This document shows positions 1 through 9,099 of a DNA stretch of 64,000 nt, one piece after another (position 1 is the stretch's first letter; the number at the start of each line of letters is the position of its first letter). Below the pieces are notes generated by a model, which searched no databases, was not told the origin of the DNA, and worked only from the letters and a program-made list of their open reading frames with translations. The DNA is from Oligoflexia bacterium. Lineage in GTDB: Bacteria; Bdellovibrionota; Bdellovibrionia; JABDDW01. Where the stretch lies: NCBI GenBank assembly GCA_034439615.1, contig JAWXAT010000031.1, positions 1 through 64,000 on the forward strand, written 5' to 3'. The translations under genes were made by a program, and so were the position numbers.

Positions 1-2
1 AC

Positions 3-638
3 TCAAGATACTCTTATGAAAATCCAGATTTGTTTCCTGACATTGATAGCGAGGCAGACACTTTATCTGAAGTGACACTTGCACCGCTAGCTGTGCCTCA
101 AGAAAATCCAATAATCGCAGAGTCAAACGGAATGGTTGTTGCGAGTAACGTTGGTACGGCAATTTATCTTACAGGTAAGCAAAGAAGAGCGTTGATTGGA
201 TATTCATTTAAGACTGCAAATAATGCGGTGGTATTACCAATTACAACACCACGCGCAGGCTTAATGATGATTGGGCGAGGTCTTTTTATGATCAAGATCA
301 ATCAAACTAATCCAAAATCACTTGCAGACACCATCTTAAGAACAAGTGTGCTCTTACATGAAGCCCGTCATAGTGATGGCAATGGTAAGTCCCTTGGATT
401 TGGCCATGCACTTTGCCCACAAGGACATTCTTACTTCGGTCAAGGTTATGCTTGTGATCGCAACATCAATGGTCCTTACAATGTTGAAGCGGCATACCTG
501 AAGCAGACCAGATCTGATTGTGTACTTAATAAAACATGTACAGCAGAAGAAGCAGAAGGCCTTGCTCTGATGGCTGAAGACGCTTATTCACGCGTTATTA
601 GCCAACGAGTTTTGGATGCGCGCCCTGAAGGACATTAA
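3..638 (+). CDS. Secreted HExxH-type putative metallopeptidase (5'-truncated)
   Basis: The reading frame is open to the left edge of the window, so the N-terminus and any signal peptide are missing; a TTG at 30 is in frame but unconvincing as a start. The visible part carries HEARHSDG (first His near base 358), an HExxH zincin-like motif, followed by a Cys-bearing stretch (CPQGH, YACDR, SDC, KTC) that suggests disulfides outside the cytoplasm. The family was not identified. Its 3' end overlaps the start of the next gene by 23 bases, implying translational coupling. Proteolytic activity is inferred from the motif only. Confidence 0.6.
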   Translation, partial: SRYSYENPDLFPDIDSEADTLSEVTLAPLAVPQENPIIAESNGMVVASNVGTAIYLTGKQRRALIGYSFKTANNAVVLPITTPRAGLMMIGRGLFMIKINQTNPKSLADTILRTSVLLHEARHSDGNGKSLGFGHALCPQGHSYFGQGYACDRNINGPYNVEAAYLKQTRSDCVLNKTCTAEEAEGLALMAEDAYSRVISQRVLDARPEGH

Positions 639-1260
639 GAAATTATTAAGTCTATTAATATTTGCCGTGCTCGTAGGTCTTGTATTCTACGCTTACGAGC
701 GCGGCTCTCGAACTTCAGCTGAATCATTGTCCACTAATGAACCAACTCAACTTACAAATGCTGCAAACTCAATGGATCCTTTACCAAGCGCGTCTACTCG
801 AACTCTCACTCAAGAAATCGGTACTCCAAAAGCTAACGCACAGGCGGTTCAACCAATTTCTATGGATGTCGTAAATAAATCTCCTACAACACTTCAAGCA
901 GAAGTTAAAAAAATGAGCATTCCTGAATTTAGGCAACTTGCAAAAGAATCATTAAGAACCTTACCGCGTACAAAAGATGTTAAAGGGCTTAAAGATAAAG
1001 ATGTTCATCATATGTCACCAGAAATTTTCACAATGAGCCGATCCCTCATGACTATCGCGGGGGCTGTAGAGTCCAATCCTGAACTTGAAAAAGATGCCAT
1101 CATTTATTATAAAAAATGTGTAGATACAAAATCAATTTTACTGACTGTGCGTGGGCGCTGTTTATCTAATTACAAACGCATAGGCGAAAAACACGGCATT
1201 ATAGTAAATCTTAGTGACTACCCACCTGAGTTAGCTCGTCTTGCGGAGTTTATTCCTTAA
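616..1260 (+). CDS. Membrane-anchored protein of unknown function
   Basis: 214 residues. An N-terminal hydrophobic segment (about residues 10-26) after a KDIKK basic stretch predicts a single-pass inner-membrane anchor or uncleaved signal. A Ser/Thr/Asn-rich linker (about 30-90) follows, then a helical C-terminal domain with two Cys (KKCVD, RGRCLS). No family was recognised. The ATG at 616 lies inside the end of the upstream HExxH gene, so the two are probably co-translated and may work as a pair. The 3' end overlaps the convergent HEAT-like gene by 11 bases. Confidence 0.6.
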   Translation: MRALKDIKKLLSLLIFAVLVGLVFYAYERGSRTSAESLSTNEPTQLTNAANSMDPLPSASTRTLTQEIGTPKANAQAVQPISMDVVNKSPTTLQAEVKKMSIPEFRQLAKESLRTLPRTKDVKGLKDKDVHHMSPEIFTMSRSLMTIAGAVESNPELEKDAIIYYKKCVDTKSILLTVRGRCLSNYKRIGEKHGIIVNLSDYPPELARLAEFIP

Positions 1261-2437
1261 TTTTAAAACCAATTGCTCGAAGGATTTCACGAGCTAAAGC
1301 CGCTGCTTGTACATTTGAAGAATTAAGCAAAGACTTAAGCTCTTCAATAACTAATGGGCTTTGGGGTTTAATTTTAAGTAGCGCAAGCTTTGCTTTTTTT
1401 GCCACCGATTCATATTTATTTACAGTGGTAAAAGTATTTTCTTCATCCAATTGTTTTTCTTTTGGTAAAGAAAGATCATTCGCACCCGGGGCATCAACCT
1501 CAGAATCAAAAAGCTTTCTAACAAGTAAAACAACCAGATCGTCGGGAAGCTGCTTTTGATTACCCAAAGCCATCACCACAGTAGCTCGAATTATTTTTCG
1601 TTCATCTTCAAGGCCTAATGCCAATGTTCTAAAAATTAATTCTTTATTTTCATTTTTTTCTGAAAGTGGATTCCAAAAAGCACGGGCGGCAAGATATCTA
1701 AGAGTATCGTCTTGTTCTGAAGCTACTGTCTGCGCAAAAGTCATGGCGACATCAAAGGTGACCAACTTAGAATAAAGTGCACCGTGAGCTGCTTGACGCA
1801 CATCTAAACGTGGGCCTCTCAAACTTTCACTGATAGCTGAATAAAACATTGAGGAAAGTGGTTTATTTTTATTTACGATATTACTCTGAATTGAAAGTAT
1901 CGTTTCAAGTTTTATTATTGGATCTGCATCTTGCAATAAATTATATATATCTATATCGAATGTTTCAAAAGTTTTATCATCAAAAATAAATCTTAAACAA
2001 GCGACTCGCTTAATTAATGGATTAAGCCTGGTATTGGCACAATTGAGAGCGGCGTTTCCCAACCAATAAATATGTTCGGGGTCGGTAAAATAATTTTCAA
2101 TTTTGAGATAATGACCAATTCGAGAAATAATTTTATTTCTTTGAAGTTTAGTTAAATTTTTAATTATAAAATATTCGTCAGACTCTGAAGGCTCTGATCG
2201 CATCAAATTTATTATTTGAAGCCTACAAAGATACTGCACTTCCTCCAGCGAGGCTTTTTCGTCTTTTCGTTTTTCTTGTTGCATGCAAAGAATTGCAAAA
2301 CGCTCAACCGCGTCGTGGTCACCACCCGTGAGATCTTCAACAGTATCTTGAGTTTTAAGACTTGGTTGAAGCGCAAGTGCCGCAGGGCTAAACACATAAC
2401 TTGAAATAAATATGAGTACTAAAAACAATACTTTCAT
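1250..2437 (-). CDS. Secreted HEAT-repeat-like protein
   Basis: 395 residues from the ATG at 2437, which gives a clean signal peptide ending ALALQ; a GTG three codons upstream (2446) is the alternative. The rest is almost entirely alpha-helical. Repeats of about 30-35 residues resemble HEAT/armadillo units, for example YLAARAFWNPL, IRATVVMALGNQ and AALAREILRAIG. Such solenoids are protein-binding scaffolds. A periplasmic location is predicted from the signal peptide. No catalytic motif is visible and the partner is unknown. It stands alone on this strand and ends convergently with its neighbour. Confidence 0.6.
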   Translation of the reverse strand: MKVLFLVLIFISSYVFSPAALALQPSLKTQDTVEDLTGGDHDAVERFAILCMQQEKRKDEKASLEEVQYLCRLQIINLMRSEPSESDEYFIIKNLTKLQRNKIISRIGHYLKIENYFTDPEHIYWLGNAALNCANTRLNPLIKRVACLRFIFDDKTFETFDIDIYNLLQDADPIIKLETILSIQSNIVNKNKPLSSMFYSAISESLRGPRLDVRQAAHGALYSKLVTFDVAMTFAQTVASEQDDTLRYLAARAFWNPLSEKNENKELIFRTLALGLEDERKIIRATVVMALGNQKQLPDDLVVLLVRKLFDSEVDAPGANDLSLPKEKQLDEENTFTTVNKYESVAKKAKLALLKIKPQSPLVIEELKSLLNSSNVQAAALAREILRAIGFKIKE

Positions 2438-2636
2438 AGTAACCACAACTACTTACAAATATTATGCCCATCTATTAAGCTAAAAATTACTGACTGCACC
2501 TAGCATATTGGCTTTAACGGCTGTGACAAACACATTGAGATTAGGCTTATGAAGAACTTCTCGTCAAAAGTAACCAATAACGGCCCAGCAAAAATCAATT
2601 GTGGTATACGCGCACTGACGCGCTGCTAACGAAAAA

Positions 2637-2663
2637 GGTACCGGGTACCGATCAACCGATCAA
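2637..2663. repeat. Tandem GGTACC palindromes and CCGATCAA direct repeat
   Basis: Two GGTACC palindromes (2637-2642 and 2644-2649) are followed by two adjacent copies of CCGATCAA (2648-2655 and 2656-2663). The second copy contains the mltG stop codon. Read on the minus strand, the palindromes are followed by a run of five T, so the site could be a weak intrinsic terminator for the ast-mltG operon. The remaining roughly 200 bases up to the HEAT-like gene start show no gene. Confidence 0.4.
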
Positions 2664-3715
2664 ATCGCTTGTTTGGAGTTTTTCTTTAAACGATCGCGCC
2701 AACTTTTGCCTGCGCGTGCGCGGACATCCATTTGAAATTTTTTGACAGCGTTATTGTGCTCACCGTACGTCACGCTAAATTGATGGGTGCCGTTATTCTT
2801 GCTCACAAAATATATGTATTTTGATTCTGCAGGCTCTATGACAGCGAGCATGCTTTCTTTACCAGGGTTTGAAATGGGTCCAACGGGTAAACCTTTTCGG
2901 GTATAGGTATTATAAGGTGTTTTTGCGCGAATATCTTCTTTAGTAATGTTTTTTCTCTCAAGGGTGTGTTTGCCATACAGAATTGTTGGATCACTTTGAA
3001 GCATCATATTAATTTTTAATCGATTATGAAAAACACTGGCAATAAGTGGTCGCTCTTCAGGGGCACCCGTTTCTTTTTCTACAATGCTCGCAAGAGTTAC
3101 TACAAAGTGCATTGAGTAGCCCAACTTTTCAGCGCCAAATTTAATTTCACGATTATAAACTTCTTTAAATTTATCCACCATGGTTTTAATAATTACTCTT
3201 TCACCAGTGAAATGTTCAAAGCTGTAAGTTTCAGGGTATAAATACCCCTCGAGTGTCGGCTCATCTATACCAAGAAGCATTGCCATACGTGGGTCACGCG
3301 CTAACTTAATAAATTCATTTCTATCTACAAGATTACGACGGGCAAGATCATCAGCGATTTGATCGATGTTAAACCCCTCAGGAATATGAACCGCATGTAA
3401 AACACTTTTACCTGATGTAATAACTTTTAAAAGTTCATGGGGAGACATATTTAATTTAACTTCGTATTCACCGGCTTTTACTTTTCCCGTTTTTCTTAAC
3501 AACCTTGCCATTAATACAAATCTTTTTGCATCTTTTATTAAACCTTCTTTATAAAGTAGATCAGAGGTTTTACTAAATGACCCGGGTGAAATGAGAATAA
3601 CCTTAAAGGCTGGATCATCTGAATTTTTTGAAAACCAAAAATTTATATCTCGCACAACCTCAAAAGTTAATGCAAATCCGGCTAAGCAAAAAATAACAAT
3701 GAATAGTTTTTTCAC
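2660..3715 (-). CDS. mltG: Endolytic murein transglycosylase MltG
   Basis: 351 residues, YceG/MltG family. The enzyme cleaves nascent glycan strands next to the inner membrane and helps set strand length. Visible features are an N-terminal transmembrane segment (about 3-20), a LysM-like subdomain (about 35-100) and the catalytic core with ASIVEKETG (Glu about 213), SDPTILYG and LPVGPISNPG. The start is GTG with an AGGGA ribosome-binding site. It is the last gene of the ast-like operon, 16 bases after astD, an unusual partner for a peptidoglycan enzyme. Confidence in the family is high. Confidence 0.95.
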   Translation of the reverse strand: MKKLFIVIFCLAGFALTFEVVRDINFWFSKNSDDPAFKVILISPGSFSKTSDLLYKEGLIKDAKRFVLMARLLRKTGKVKAGEYEVKLNMSPHELLKVITSGKSVLHAVHIPEGFNIDQIADDLARRNLVDRNEFIKLARDPRMAMLLGIDEPTLEGYLYPETYSFEHFTGERVIIKTMVDKFKEVYNREIKFGAEKLGYSMHFVVTLASIVEKETGAPEERPLIASVFHNRLKINMMLQSDPTILYGKHTLERKNITKEDIRAKTPYNTYTRKGLPVGPISNPGKESMLAVIEPAESKYIYFVSKNNGTHQFSVTYGEHNNAVKKFQMDVRARAGKSWRDRLKKNSKQAI

Positions 3716-3731
3716 AAGTTATCCCTAATGG

Positions 3732-5261
3732 TCATACCGGTTCTTTTGGATCAAAATTCATACCTGGTAAAGCCTTACTTGCATTAAAAGGTAGTTCGTC
3801 TTCAAGGCTCGCAACAGGGTATGTTACAGAATAGATGGCGAACGTTCCAGCAGGTTGGCTATTACCCGATTTACCCATTCCACCAAACGGCAAACGTGAA
3901 CTTGCGCCCACTGTGGCGCGATTCCAGTTTACAAGACCCACACGTGAATACCGCAAACATTCTTCATAAAGTTTTCTATCGTTTGAAAAAACTGACAAAG
4001 CCAAGCCATAACTTGAACTGTTTACGATCTTAATTGCCGATTCAATTTCTTCAACCATGTAAATGGCAACGTTGGGGCCAAACACTTCTGTTTTTTGATA
4101 AATGCTTTCTTCATCGAGTTTTGGTACAAGATTTATACTAGGAGTGACATAGTACCCTTCACGCTTAAGCTCTAAAATTTTTCCGCGCATGATCGGTTCA
4201 CAATTTTCACGTTTTGCAATTCCTTGAAAGCGTAAATATTTATCTACACTGGCGCTGTTAATCAATGGGCCTGAAAATGGATTCTCTGTGAAATAATTAA
4301 TGCTGAGTTTTTTTGCATTATTATGAAAGTGCGAGATGAATTTATCAGCTATGGATTTACGCACAACAATACGACTTGTAGCACTGCAGCGTTGGCCAGT
4401 GGTAACAAAAGCTCCCACAAGATTTTCGTAAACGGCCTTGGTGATATCACAATCATCCCAAACGATAGATGCGTTTTTTCCACCCATTTCAAGTGCGCAT
4501 ATTTTCCAAAAATGAGGAAGTGTGTCTTGCTTTATTCGATACCCAGTTTCGTATGAACCTGTGAAGAGTATTCCCTCAACGGTTTCATGCATCGCAAGTC
4601 GTTTACCGACTTCACCGTTGCCCTGAATAAGGTTAAAAACACCTTTTGGAAAATCAGCTTTATCAAAAAGTTCAGCCATATATTGGCCAACAGCAGGCGT
4701 AATTTCACTGGGCTTAAAAACAACTGTATTGCCCGTAATTAAAGCGGGAACAATATGCCCATTGGGTAAATGACCTGGAAAATTAAAAGGCCCAATCACG
4801 GCCATAACACCACGGGGTTTAAAACGTAAATACCCCGGTGTGACGCCCACAGCATTTTCAATTTTTTTATCTTCAACAAGTAATAGCGCTTCATTTAAAG
4901 TGACATCAATTTTATTAATCATCGTTTGAACTTCTTGTTGGGCTTCCCACAATGGTTTTCCAACTTCACGACTAATAATTGTGGCCAATTCTTCAGCGCC
5001 AGAAATATAGGCTTCTTTAAGACGAAGCATATGATTTTTACGCTTATCTAAACCAAGTTCTGCCCACGGACGAAACGCGCGGCGAGCCGCTTCACAGGCT
5101 CTATCAACACTGTCGAATTGAAATGTGCAGGTTATGATTTCTTTTTTAATATCACCTGGATCATGTTTTTGAAACTCACCTTGAGGGTGAGTTGCCTTTA
5201 TGAATTCGCCATTAATATAATCACCAAGAAATGGAATGGTTTCAAAAATTTTCTGGCTCAT
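3732..5261 (-). CDS. astD: N-succinylglutamate 5-semialdehyde dehydrogenase (AstD-like)
   Basis: 509 residues, NAD(P)-dependent aldehyde dehydrogenase superfamily. AstD oxidises N-succinylglutamate semialdehyde to N-succinylglutamate. The cofactor-binding and catalytic landmarks are all present: GPFNFPGHLPNGH, FKPSE, FTGSYETG, the general-base Glu in ALEMGGKN and the nucleophilic Cys in GQRCSATSR. The ATGA overlap with the astA stop indicates translational coupling, and the neighbouring AstA and aminotransferase support the assignment over a generic aldehyde dehydrogenase. Confidence 0.88.
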   Translation of the reverse strand: MSQKIFETIPFLGDYINGEFIKATHPQGEFQKHDPGDIKKEIITCTFQFDSVDRACEAARRAFRPWAELGLDKRKNHMLRLKEAYISGAEELATIISREVGKPLWEAQQEVQTMINKIDVTLNEALLLVEDKKIENAVGVTPGYLRFKPRGVMAVIGPFNFPGHLPNGHIVPALITGNTVVFKPSEITPAVGQYMAELFDKADFPKGVFNLIQGNGEVGKRLAMHETVEGILFTGSYETGYRIKQDTLPHFWKICALEMGGKNASIVWDDCDITKAVYENLVGAFVTTGQRCSATSRIVVRKSIADKFISHFHNNAKKLSINYFTENPFSGPLINSASVDKYLRFQGIAKRENCEPIMRGKILELKREGYYVTPSINLVPKLDEESIYQKTEVFGPNVAIYMVEEIESAIKIVNSSSYGLALSVFSNDRKLYEECLRYSRVGLVNWNRATVGASSRLPFGGMGKSGNSQPAGTFAIYSVTYPVASLEDELPFNASKALPGMNFDPKEPV

Positions 5262-6289
5262 AATGTACCTTCAGACAGTGGAGTGAGATATATTTTATCA
5301 TTAGCAGTCACATCCAATAGAACTTTTGTTGTGTCTGGCAAAATTACTTTTTTCTCTTTAATACTAAAATAAGATAATACAGCCCTAAAACCCTCCGGAT
5401 GATCATGACCAACGAGAGCAAGAGTGGTAAAGGCTGCAACTTTGCCATCTAATACTTCAAAATGTTTTGCTTTTTTAACGAGAGTAATTTCATCAAGCTG
5501 AGCACCGTAATGAGGGCCGCCATCAAAAGGGTCAATTTGATTGAGATATTTAAATCCAATTGATTCTAGCAAATGTTTCGCGGGCATCGTGGATAAACCT
5601 ACTCGACCAATAACGAAACGAGCGCGTGCATCTAAAATACAAGTATAGATATCTTCTTCAGGAAATAAGTTTTTTATAAACTCTTTGTTTTGCCCTGAAA
5701 GATAATCCGCTTCCATATAAGGTAGACCTGTAAATTTTCGCCCCAGAGCTTCCCAAAATTCGCTGCGTCCATCAGCACTTAGAGGGGGCGTGAGTTCACA
5801 AAGAATTCTGCTTTCAAAACGTTGACGATGCATGGCCATATAGAGAAAACGAATCAGACTAATTTGTTTTCCTAATTTTTCAGGACGCCTGCGGTATTGA
5901 TCATTGATAAGTAACCCACCGATTTCTGTGGGGCCGTCTGTATCGTAACAAAGTTTTAAAACCTGATGGATGAATCCAATTCCCAATTCTTTTGAATATT
6001 TTTCTTTTTTCGTCACATCAAAATATGTATGAGGAGATTCTTCAGTACCGTGTTTTGCTAAAATAAGTGATGTTCCAATAACTTTCTTTTTTTCAACATC
6101 TTCTATAACGAAAAAATATTCACTCTCATCAAGGGCTGTGGTTTCTCCACGAAATGATTTTTGACTGCGTTCAATTTTTTCTGAAACAATACGCTCATCT
6201 GCGGGCAAATTTAAAAGAGAAAAACTTTCGGCAAGATCCATGATTGACTTAAAATCACCACGCTTTACTTCTCTGATTAAAAAACTCAT
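5258..6289 (-). CDS. astA: Arginine/ornithine N-succinyltransferase (AstA-like)
   Basis: 343 residues, AstA family with a GNAT-like fold. It transfers succinyl from succinyl-CoA to the alpha-amino group of arginine or, in some relatives, ornithine. Diagnostic segments are FLIREVKRGD at the N-terminus, IGTSLILAKHG, GLLINDQYRRRPEK, FWEALGRKF and DPFDGGPHYGA. The ATG at 6289 overlaps the stop of the upstream M20 gene (ATGA); an upstream TTG at 6295 is less likely. A single gene is present rather than the paired AruF/AruG form of Pseudomonas. No astB lies nearby, so ornithine may be the true substrate. Confidence 0.9.
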   Translation of the reverse strand: MSFLIREVKRGDFKSIMDLAESFSLLNLPADERIVSEKIERSQKSFRGETTALDESEYFFVIEDVEKKKVIGTSLILAKHGTEESPHTYFDVTKKEKYSKELGIGFIHQVLKLCYDTDGPTEIGGLLINDQYRRRPEKLGKQISLIRFLYMAMHRQRFESRILCELTPPLSADGRSEFWEALGRKFTGLPYMEADYLSGQNKEFIKNLFPEEDIYTCILDARARFVIGRVGLSTMPAKHLLESIGFKYLNQIDPFDGGPHYGAQLDEITLVKKAKHFEVLDGKVAAFTTLALVGHDHPEGFRAVLSYFSIKEKKVILPDTTKVLLDVTANDKIYLTPLSEGTL

Positions 6290-7629
6290 ATACAAAACCT
6301 CTTAACCGCGCCGGCATAAAACTCTGTGGCCTGATCCAGTTGTTTTAAAATGTTATATTCATTAGCAGTATGACTATTACCAATGCTTACGCCTGGGCCA
6401 AAAACGATGCATTCAATACCATATTTTCTATAAACGCTGCATTCTGTACCTGATGCCTTCGTGATCGGTTTAACAGAAAGCTTTAATGACTTTGCAATTT
6501 CGATTGCGCCGCGCACAAGATCACTCTCAAGTGGGGTCAATGCTGATGGAGAAAATCTTTCAGGTTTAAACTCTGTTTTATTAGCAGTGGAAAAATTTTT
6601 CATTTGAGTTATCCACTTTTCCACTTCCGCTTCGCTGATCTGTGGAGTGATACGAAAACTCACTTTAAGATCTACTCCCTCAGTCGTGGTATTAAGAATT
6701 CCTGTATTTACTGTCGGGTGTGATGGCGAAAACTGCTCATCATTAAAACTCATAAAATCGCGTTCCATCTTCTGCAAATACTTAACGACTTTAATTAACC
6801 GAGAACCTGTTGAATTATTAAACGTCGTGCTGCCGTCTACTTCAACATGCGCATCAGCCGGAACTGTATTCACAGCCGAGCCCCCTCTGGCAGCAAGTAC
6901 TGCGATACCCTCAGGCATTTTTTCTAAGTACGAAATAAGTTTATAAATGGCATTATCACCTAAATGCGGTGTGCTTGAATGTGCTGCTTTTCCATGAAAT
7001 ATTTTTTCTTGTGACATAATTGTGTCACCACCATTATGGCGAACAAGAAAGTTTTTCTCTTCTTGCGTAAACGGAACATGAAAATCAACTACCAAATAAC
7101 CATTATTTGCATAAACAATTTGAAGTTCACTTGGTTCGCCAATAATAGCCTTTGATGCATCAATAGCCTTTGTAGTCATTAGATGTTGCGCTCCATGCAT
7201 ACCAACTTCTTCACCAAAGGTACCAACTAAAACAAATGGTGATTTCATCTGAGTTTGTGCAAATTCTTTAACGGCTCGAAGTTTACATAAAAAATCTAAT
7301 TTAACATCAGCAGTTCCTAAACCATAGATCTTGCCATCTTCAATATGCGCCTCAAATGGGTTCAACCCCGTTTTTGTCCAATTCCCCATTGGGCCTGGCT
7401 CGACAGTGTCAAGATGGGTTTGAAAAAGAATTTCCCTTTTCTTCGACGATGACTTTGGCCTGGCCAATAAATTATATTGTTTTTTACCTGAAAGTTGCCC
7501 CTCTTGAAGAGTGACTTCAAGGCCCACCTCTTTACAAAGCTCTGCACAAAACAATGCCACAGCTTCATTACCTTCAGTGGGAGAAGAATCAATTCTAATT
7601 ATTTTTTTACAAAGATCGGTAAATTCCAA
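6286..7629 (-). CDS. M20-family deacylase, candidate succinylglutamate/succinylornithine desuccinylase
   Basis: 447 residues, M20/ArgE/DapE zinc aminoacylase family. All metal and catalytic positions are visible: FQTHLDT (His72, Asp74), GTADVK (Asp107), FGEE (Glu140, Glu141), GEPSE, GKAAHSS in the lid domain and GNSHTANEY at the end. M20 enzymes remove N-acyl groups from amino acids. In this operon it sits between the aminotransferase and AstA, where a desuccinylase is needed, and no AstE-type gene (M14-like family) is seen. That substrate is an inference. The TTG start is supported by alignment of the family N-terminus (IRIDSSPTEG). Confidence 0.85.
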   Translation of the reverse strand: MEFTDLCKKIIRIDSSPTEGNEAVALFCAELCKEVGLEVTLQEGQLSGKKQYNLLARPKSSSKKREILFQTHLDTVEPGPMGNWTKTGLNPFEAHIEDGKIYGLGTADVKLDFLCKLRAVKEFAQTQMKSPFVLVGTFGEEVGMHGAQHLMTTKAIDASKAIIGEPSELQIVYANNGYLVVDFHVPFTQEEKNFLVRHNGGDTIMSQEKIFHGKAAHSSTPHLGDNAIYKLISYLEKMPEGIAVLAARGGSAVNTVPADAHVEVDGSTTFNNSTGSRLIKVVKYLQKMERDFMSFNDEQFSPSHPTVNTGILNTTTEGVDLKVSFRITPQISEAEVEKWITQMKNFSTANKTEFKPERFSPSALTPLESDLVRGAIEIAKSLKLSVKPITKASGTECSVYRKYGIECIVFGPGVSIGNSHTANEYNILKQLDQATEFYAGAVKRFCI

Positions 7630-7633
7630 ATGA

Positions 7634-9022
7634 CTAAGCCTCAGCGTTTTGTTTAAGTGATTTTTCTAAAATCCCCTTGATTTCACCAATGTGCTTGGGC
7701 TCAAGAATCGCGGGTAGTAAAAATCGCAATTTATAAGGGCCATGACCACAACTAAAAGAAATCAATCCATTTTGAAACAATGTTTGAAGCAGCTTCATTA
7801 CTTTATCTTTACTGCCATCATAGGGGGTCAAAGACATCATTAGCCCAATGCCACCAAAATCTTGAATAAGACCTTTACACGAACCGTGTTGTAAATCTTG
7901 AAGCATTGACGCAAATTCATAGTGAATTTTATGAACCCGTCCATCATTACCAAGCATTTTAGGATTATCAGCCATCATCATCTGAAGTACTTTTGTGCCG
8001 GTAGCGAGTGAAACCGTACTTGCTGTAAATGTTCCCGCAATTAAACCTGGCTTGGGATTATACTCTTCTGTGTATAAAACGGCGCCACACTGCGCTGTTT
8101 TTGCAAGTGTGACAATGTCAATATACTCACCCAACCCTAATGTTTGAAACGCAAAAAGTTCACCCGTCCGGCAAAACGTTTGAATTTCATCAGCCCACAC
8201 GGCAATTTTATTTTCTTTGCATATATTAAATAGTGCTTTGAAAAATTCAGGTGGAGCAGTGTTAAATCCACCTTCTCCTTGAACAAGTTCAAACATAAAA
8301 CACGCAATATTTTCTGGGTTAGCGGCAATATGTTTTTTAAGTTCAGTTACTGTTTTTTCAGTCGAAGCCGGATCTTTTTTATCATAAAAAGGAAGATACA
8401 AAACTTCATTATACACCGGCAAACCAACACGATACTCAGGGTTGTCAGTAATCTCAGCCATTAAAGTTGATCGGCCTGCAAAACAATCTTTAAACGCTAG
8501 AATTTTTCGAGCAGGTGAGTTTTTTTGCCGACAAATTTTCAGTGCATTTTCGTTAGCGATAGTGCCGCAAGTTCCGATCCAACCTCGTTTTATGCGTGAA
8601 CCCTTACTCGCACCCGCAAGTAAAATATTAAGAAGCTCACCGTACTCGCGATTGGGCTGCAGATTTCCCTGCATGATCACATCTTGCATAGATGCTTGAA
8701 TGGCAACTTCAGTAAGTTCAGTGTGACAGTGACCAAAAAGTTGAATACCGATTCCGTTAATCAAATCGATTTTCACTGAACCATCGTGAAGTTCCACATA
8801 CGGGCCATGACCCATTCCACTTCCAACATATGGATAAAAAAGATTGCGCCCACGAATCGTGTTGAGTTGATCAAGATAAGATTTGTAATTTTGCACACGC
8901 TCAGGATCAGGCGGCTTCACACCGTTTATTTTTTTTTGTGTAACTTGTAGCTCCGCTTTCAAATCTGATATGAGTTTTTGAATGCGCGATGAGCCATAAA
9001 ATTCTTCAGCATGTGTTGTCAT
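7634..9022 (-). CDS. astC: Class III aminotransferase, succinylornithine aminotransferase-like
   Basis: 462 residues, PLP-dependent fold type I, class III (ArgD/AstC/lysine-aminotransferase group). Visible elements are a GTCGTIANENALK phosphate-binding loop, VQGEGGF, WADEIQTFCRTG with the PLP-ring Asp, and TLAKTAQ with the Schiff-base Lys. A 50-residue N-terminal extension makes it longer than usual ArgD/AstC (about 400). As first gene of the operon (AAGGA ribosome-binding site, divergent from the 9.1 kb gene), it would convert N-succinylornithine and 2-oxoglutarate into succinylglutamate semialdehyde and glutamate. The exact substrate is inferred from AstA and AstD. Confidence 0.8.
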   Translation of the reverse strand: MTTHAEEFYGSSRIQKLISDLKAELQVTQKKINGVKPPDPERVQNYKSYLDQLNTIRGRNLFYPYVGSGMGHGPYVELHDGSVKIDLINGIGIQLFGHCHTELTEVAIQASMQDVIMQGNLQPNREYGELLNILLAGASKGSRIKRGWIGTCGTIANENALKICRQKNSPARKILAFKDCFAGRSTLMAEITDNPEYRVGLPVYNEVLYLPFYDKKDPASTEKTVTELKKHIAANPENIACFMFELVQGEGGFNTAPPEFFKALFNICKENKIAVWADEIQTFCRTGELFAFQTLGLGEYIDIVTLAKTAQCGAVLYTEEYNPKPGLIAGTFTASTVSLATGTKVLQMMMADNPKMLGNDGRVHKIHYEFASMLQDLQHGSCKGLIQDFGGIGLMMSLTPYDGSKDKVMKLLQTLFQNGLISFSCGHGPYKLRFLLPAILEPKHIGEIKGILEKSLKQNAEA

Positions 9023-9099
9023 ATAAGTCCTTATTATTTAATGATATCCTGGCTTATGACGATTGCCAATCCTGCCTGTGTAAGTTTAGACTTTCTACT

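Noticed and set aside
3-638. TTG at base 30 as the true start of the first gene
   Set aside because: The frame is open to base 3 with no stop and the product would lack a signal peptide, so truncation by the window edge is the better reading.
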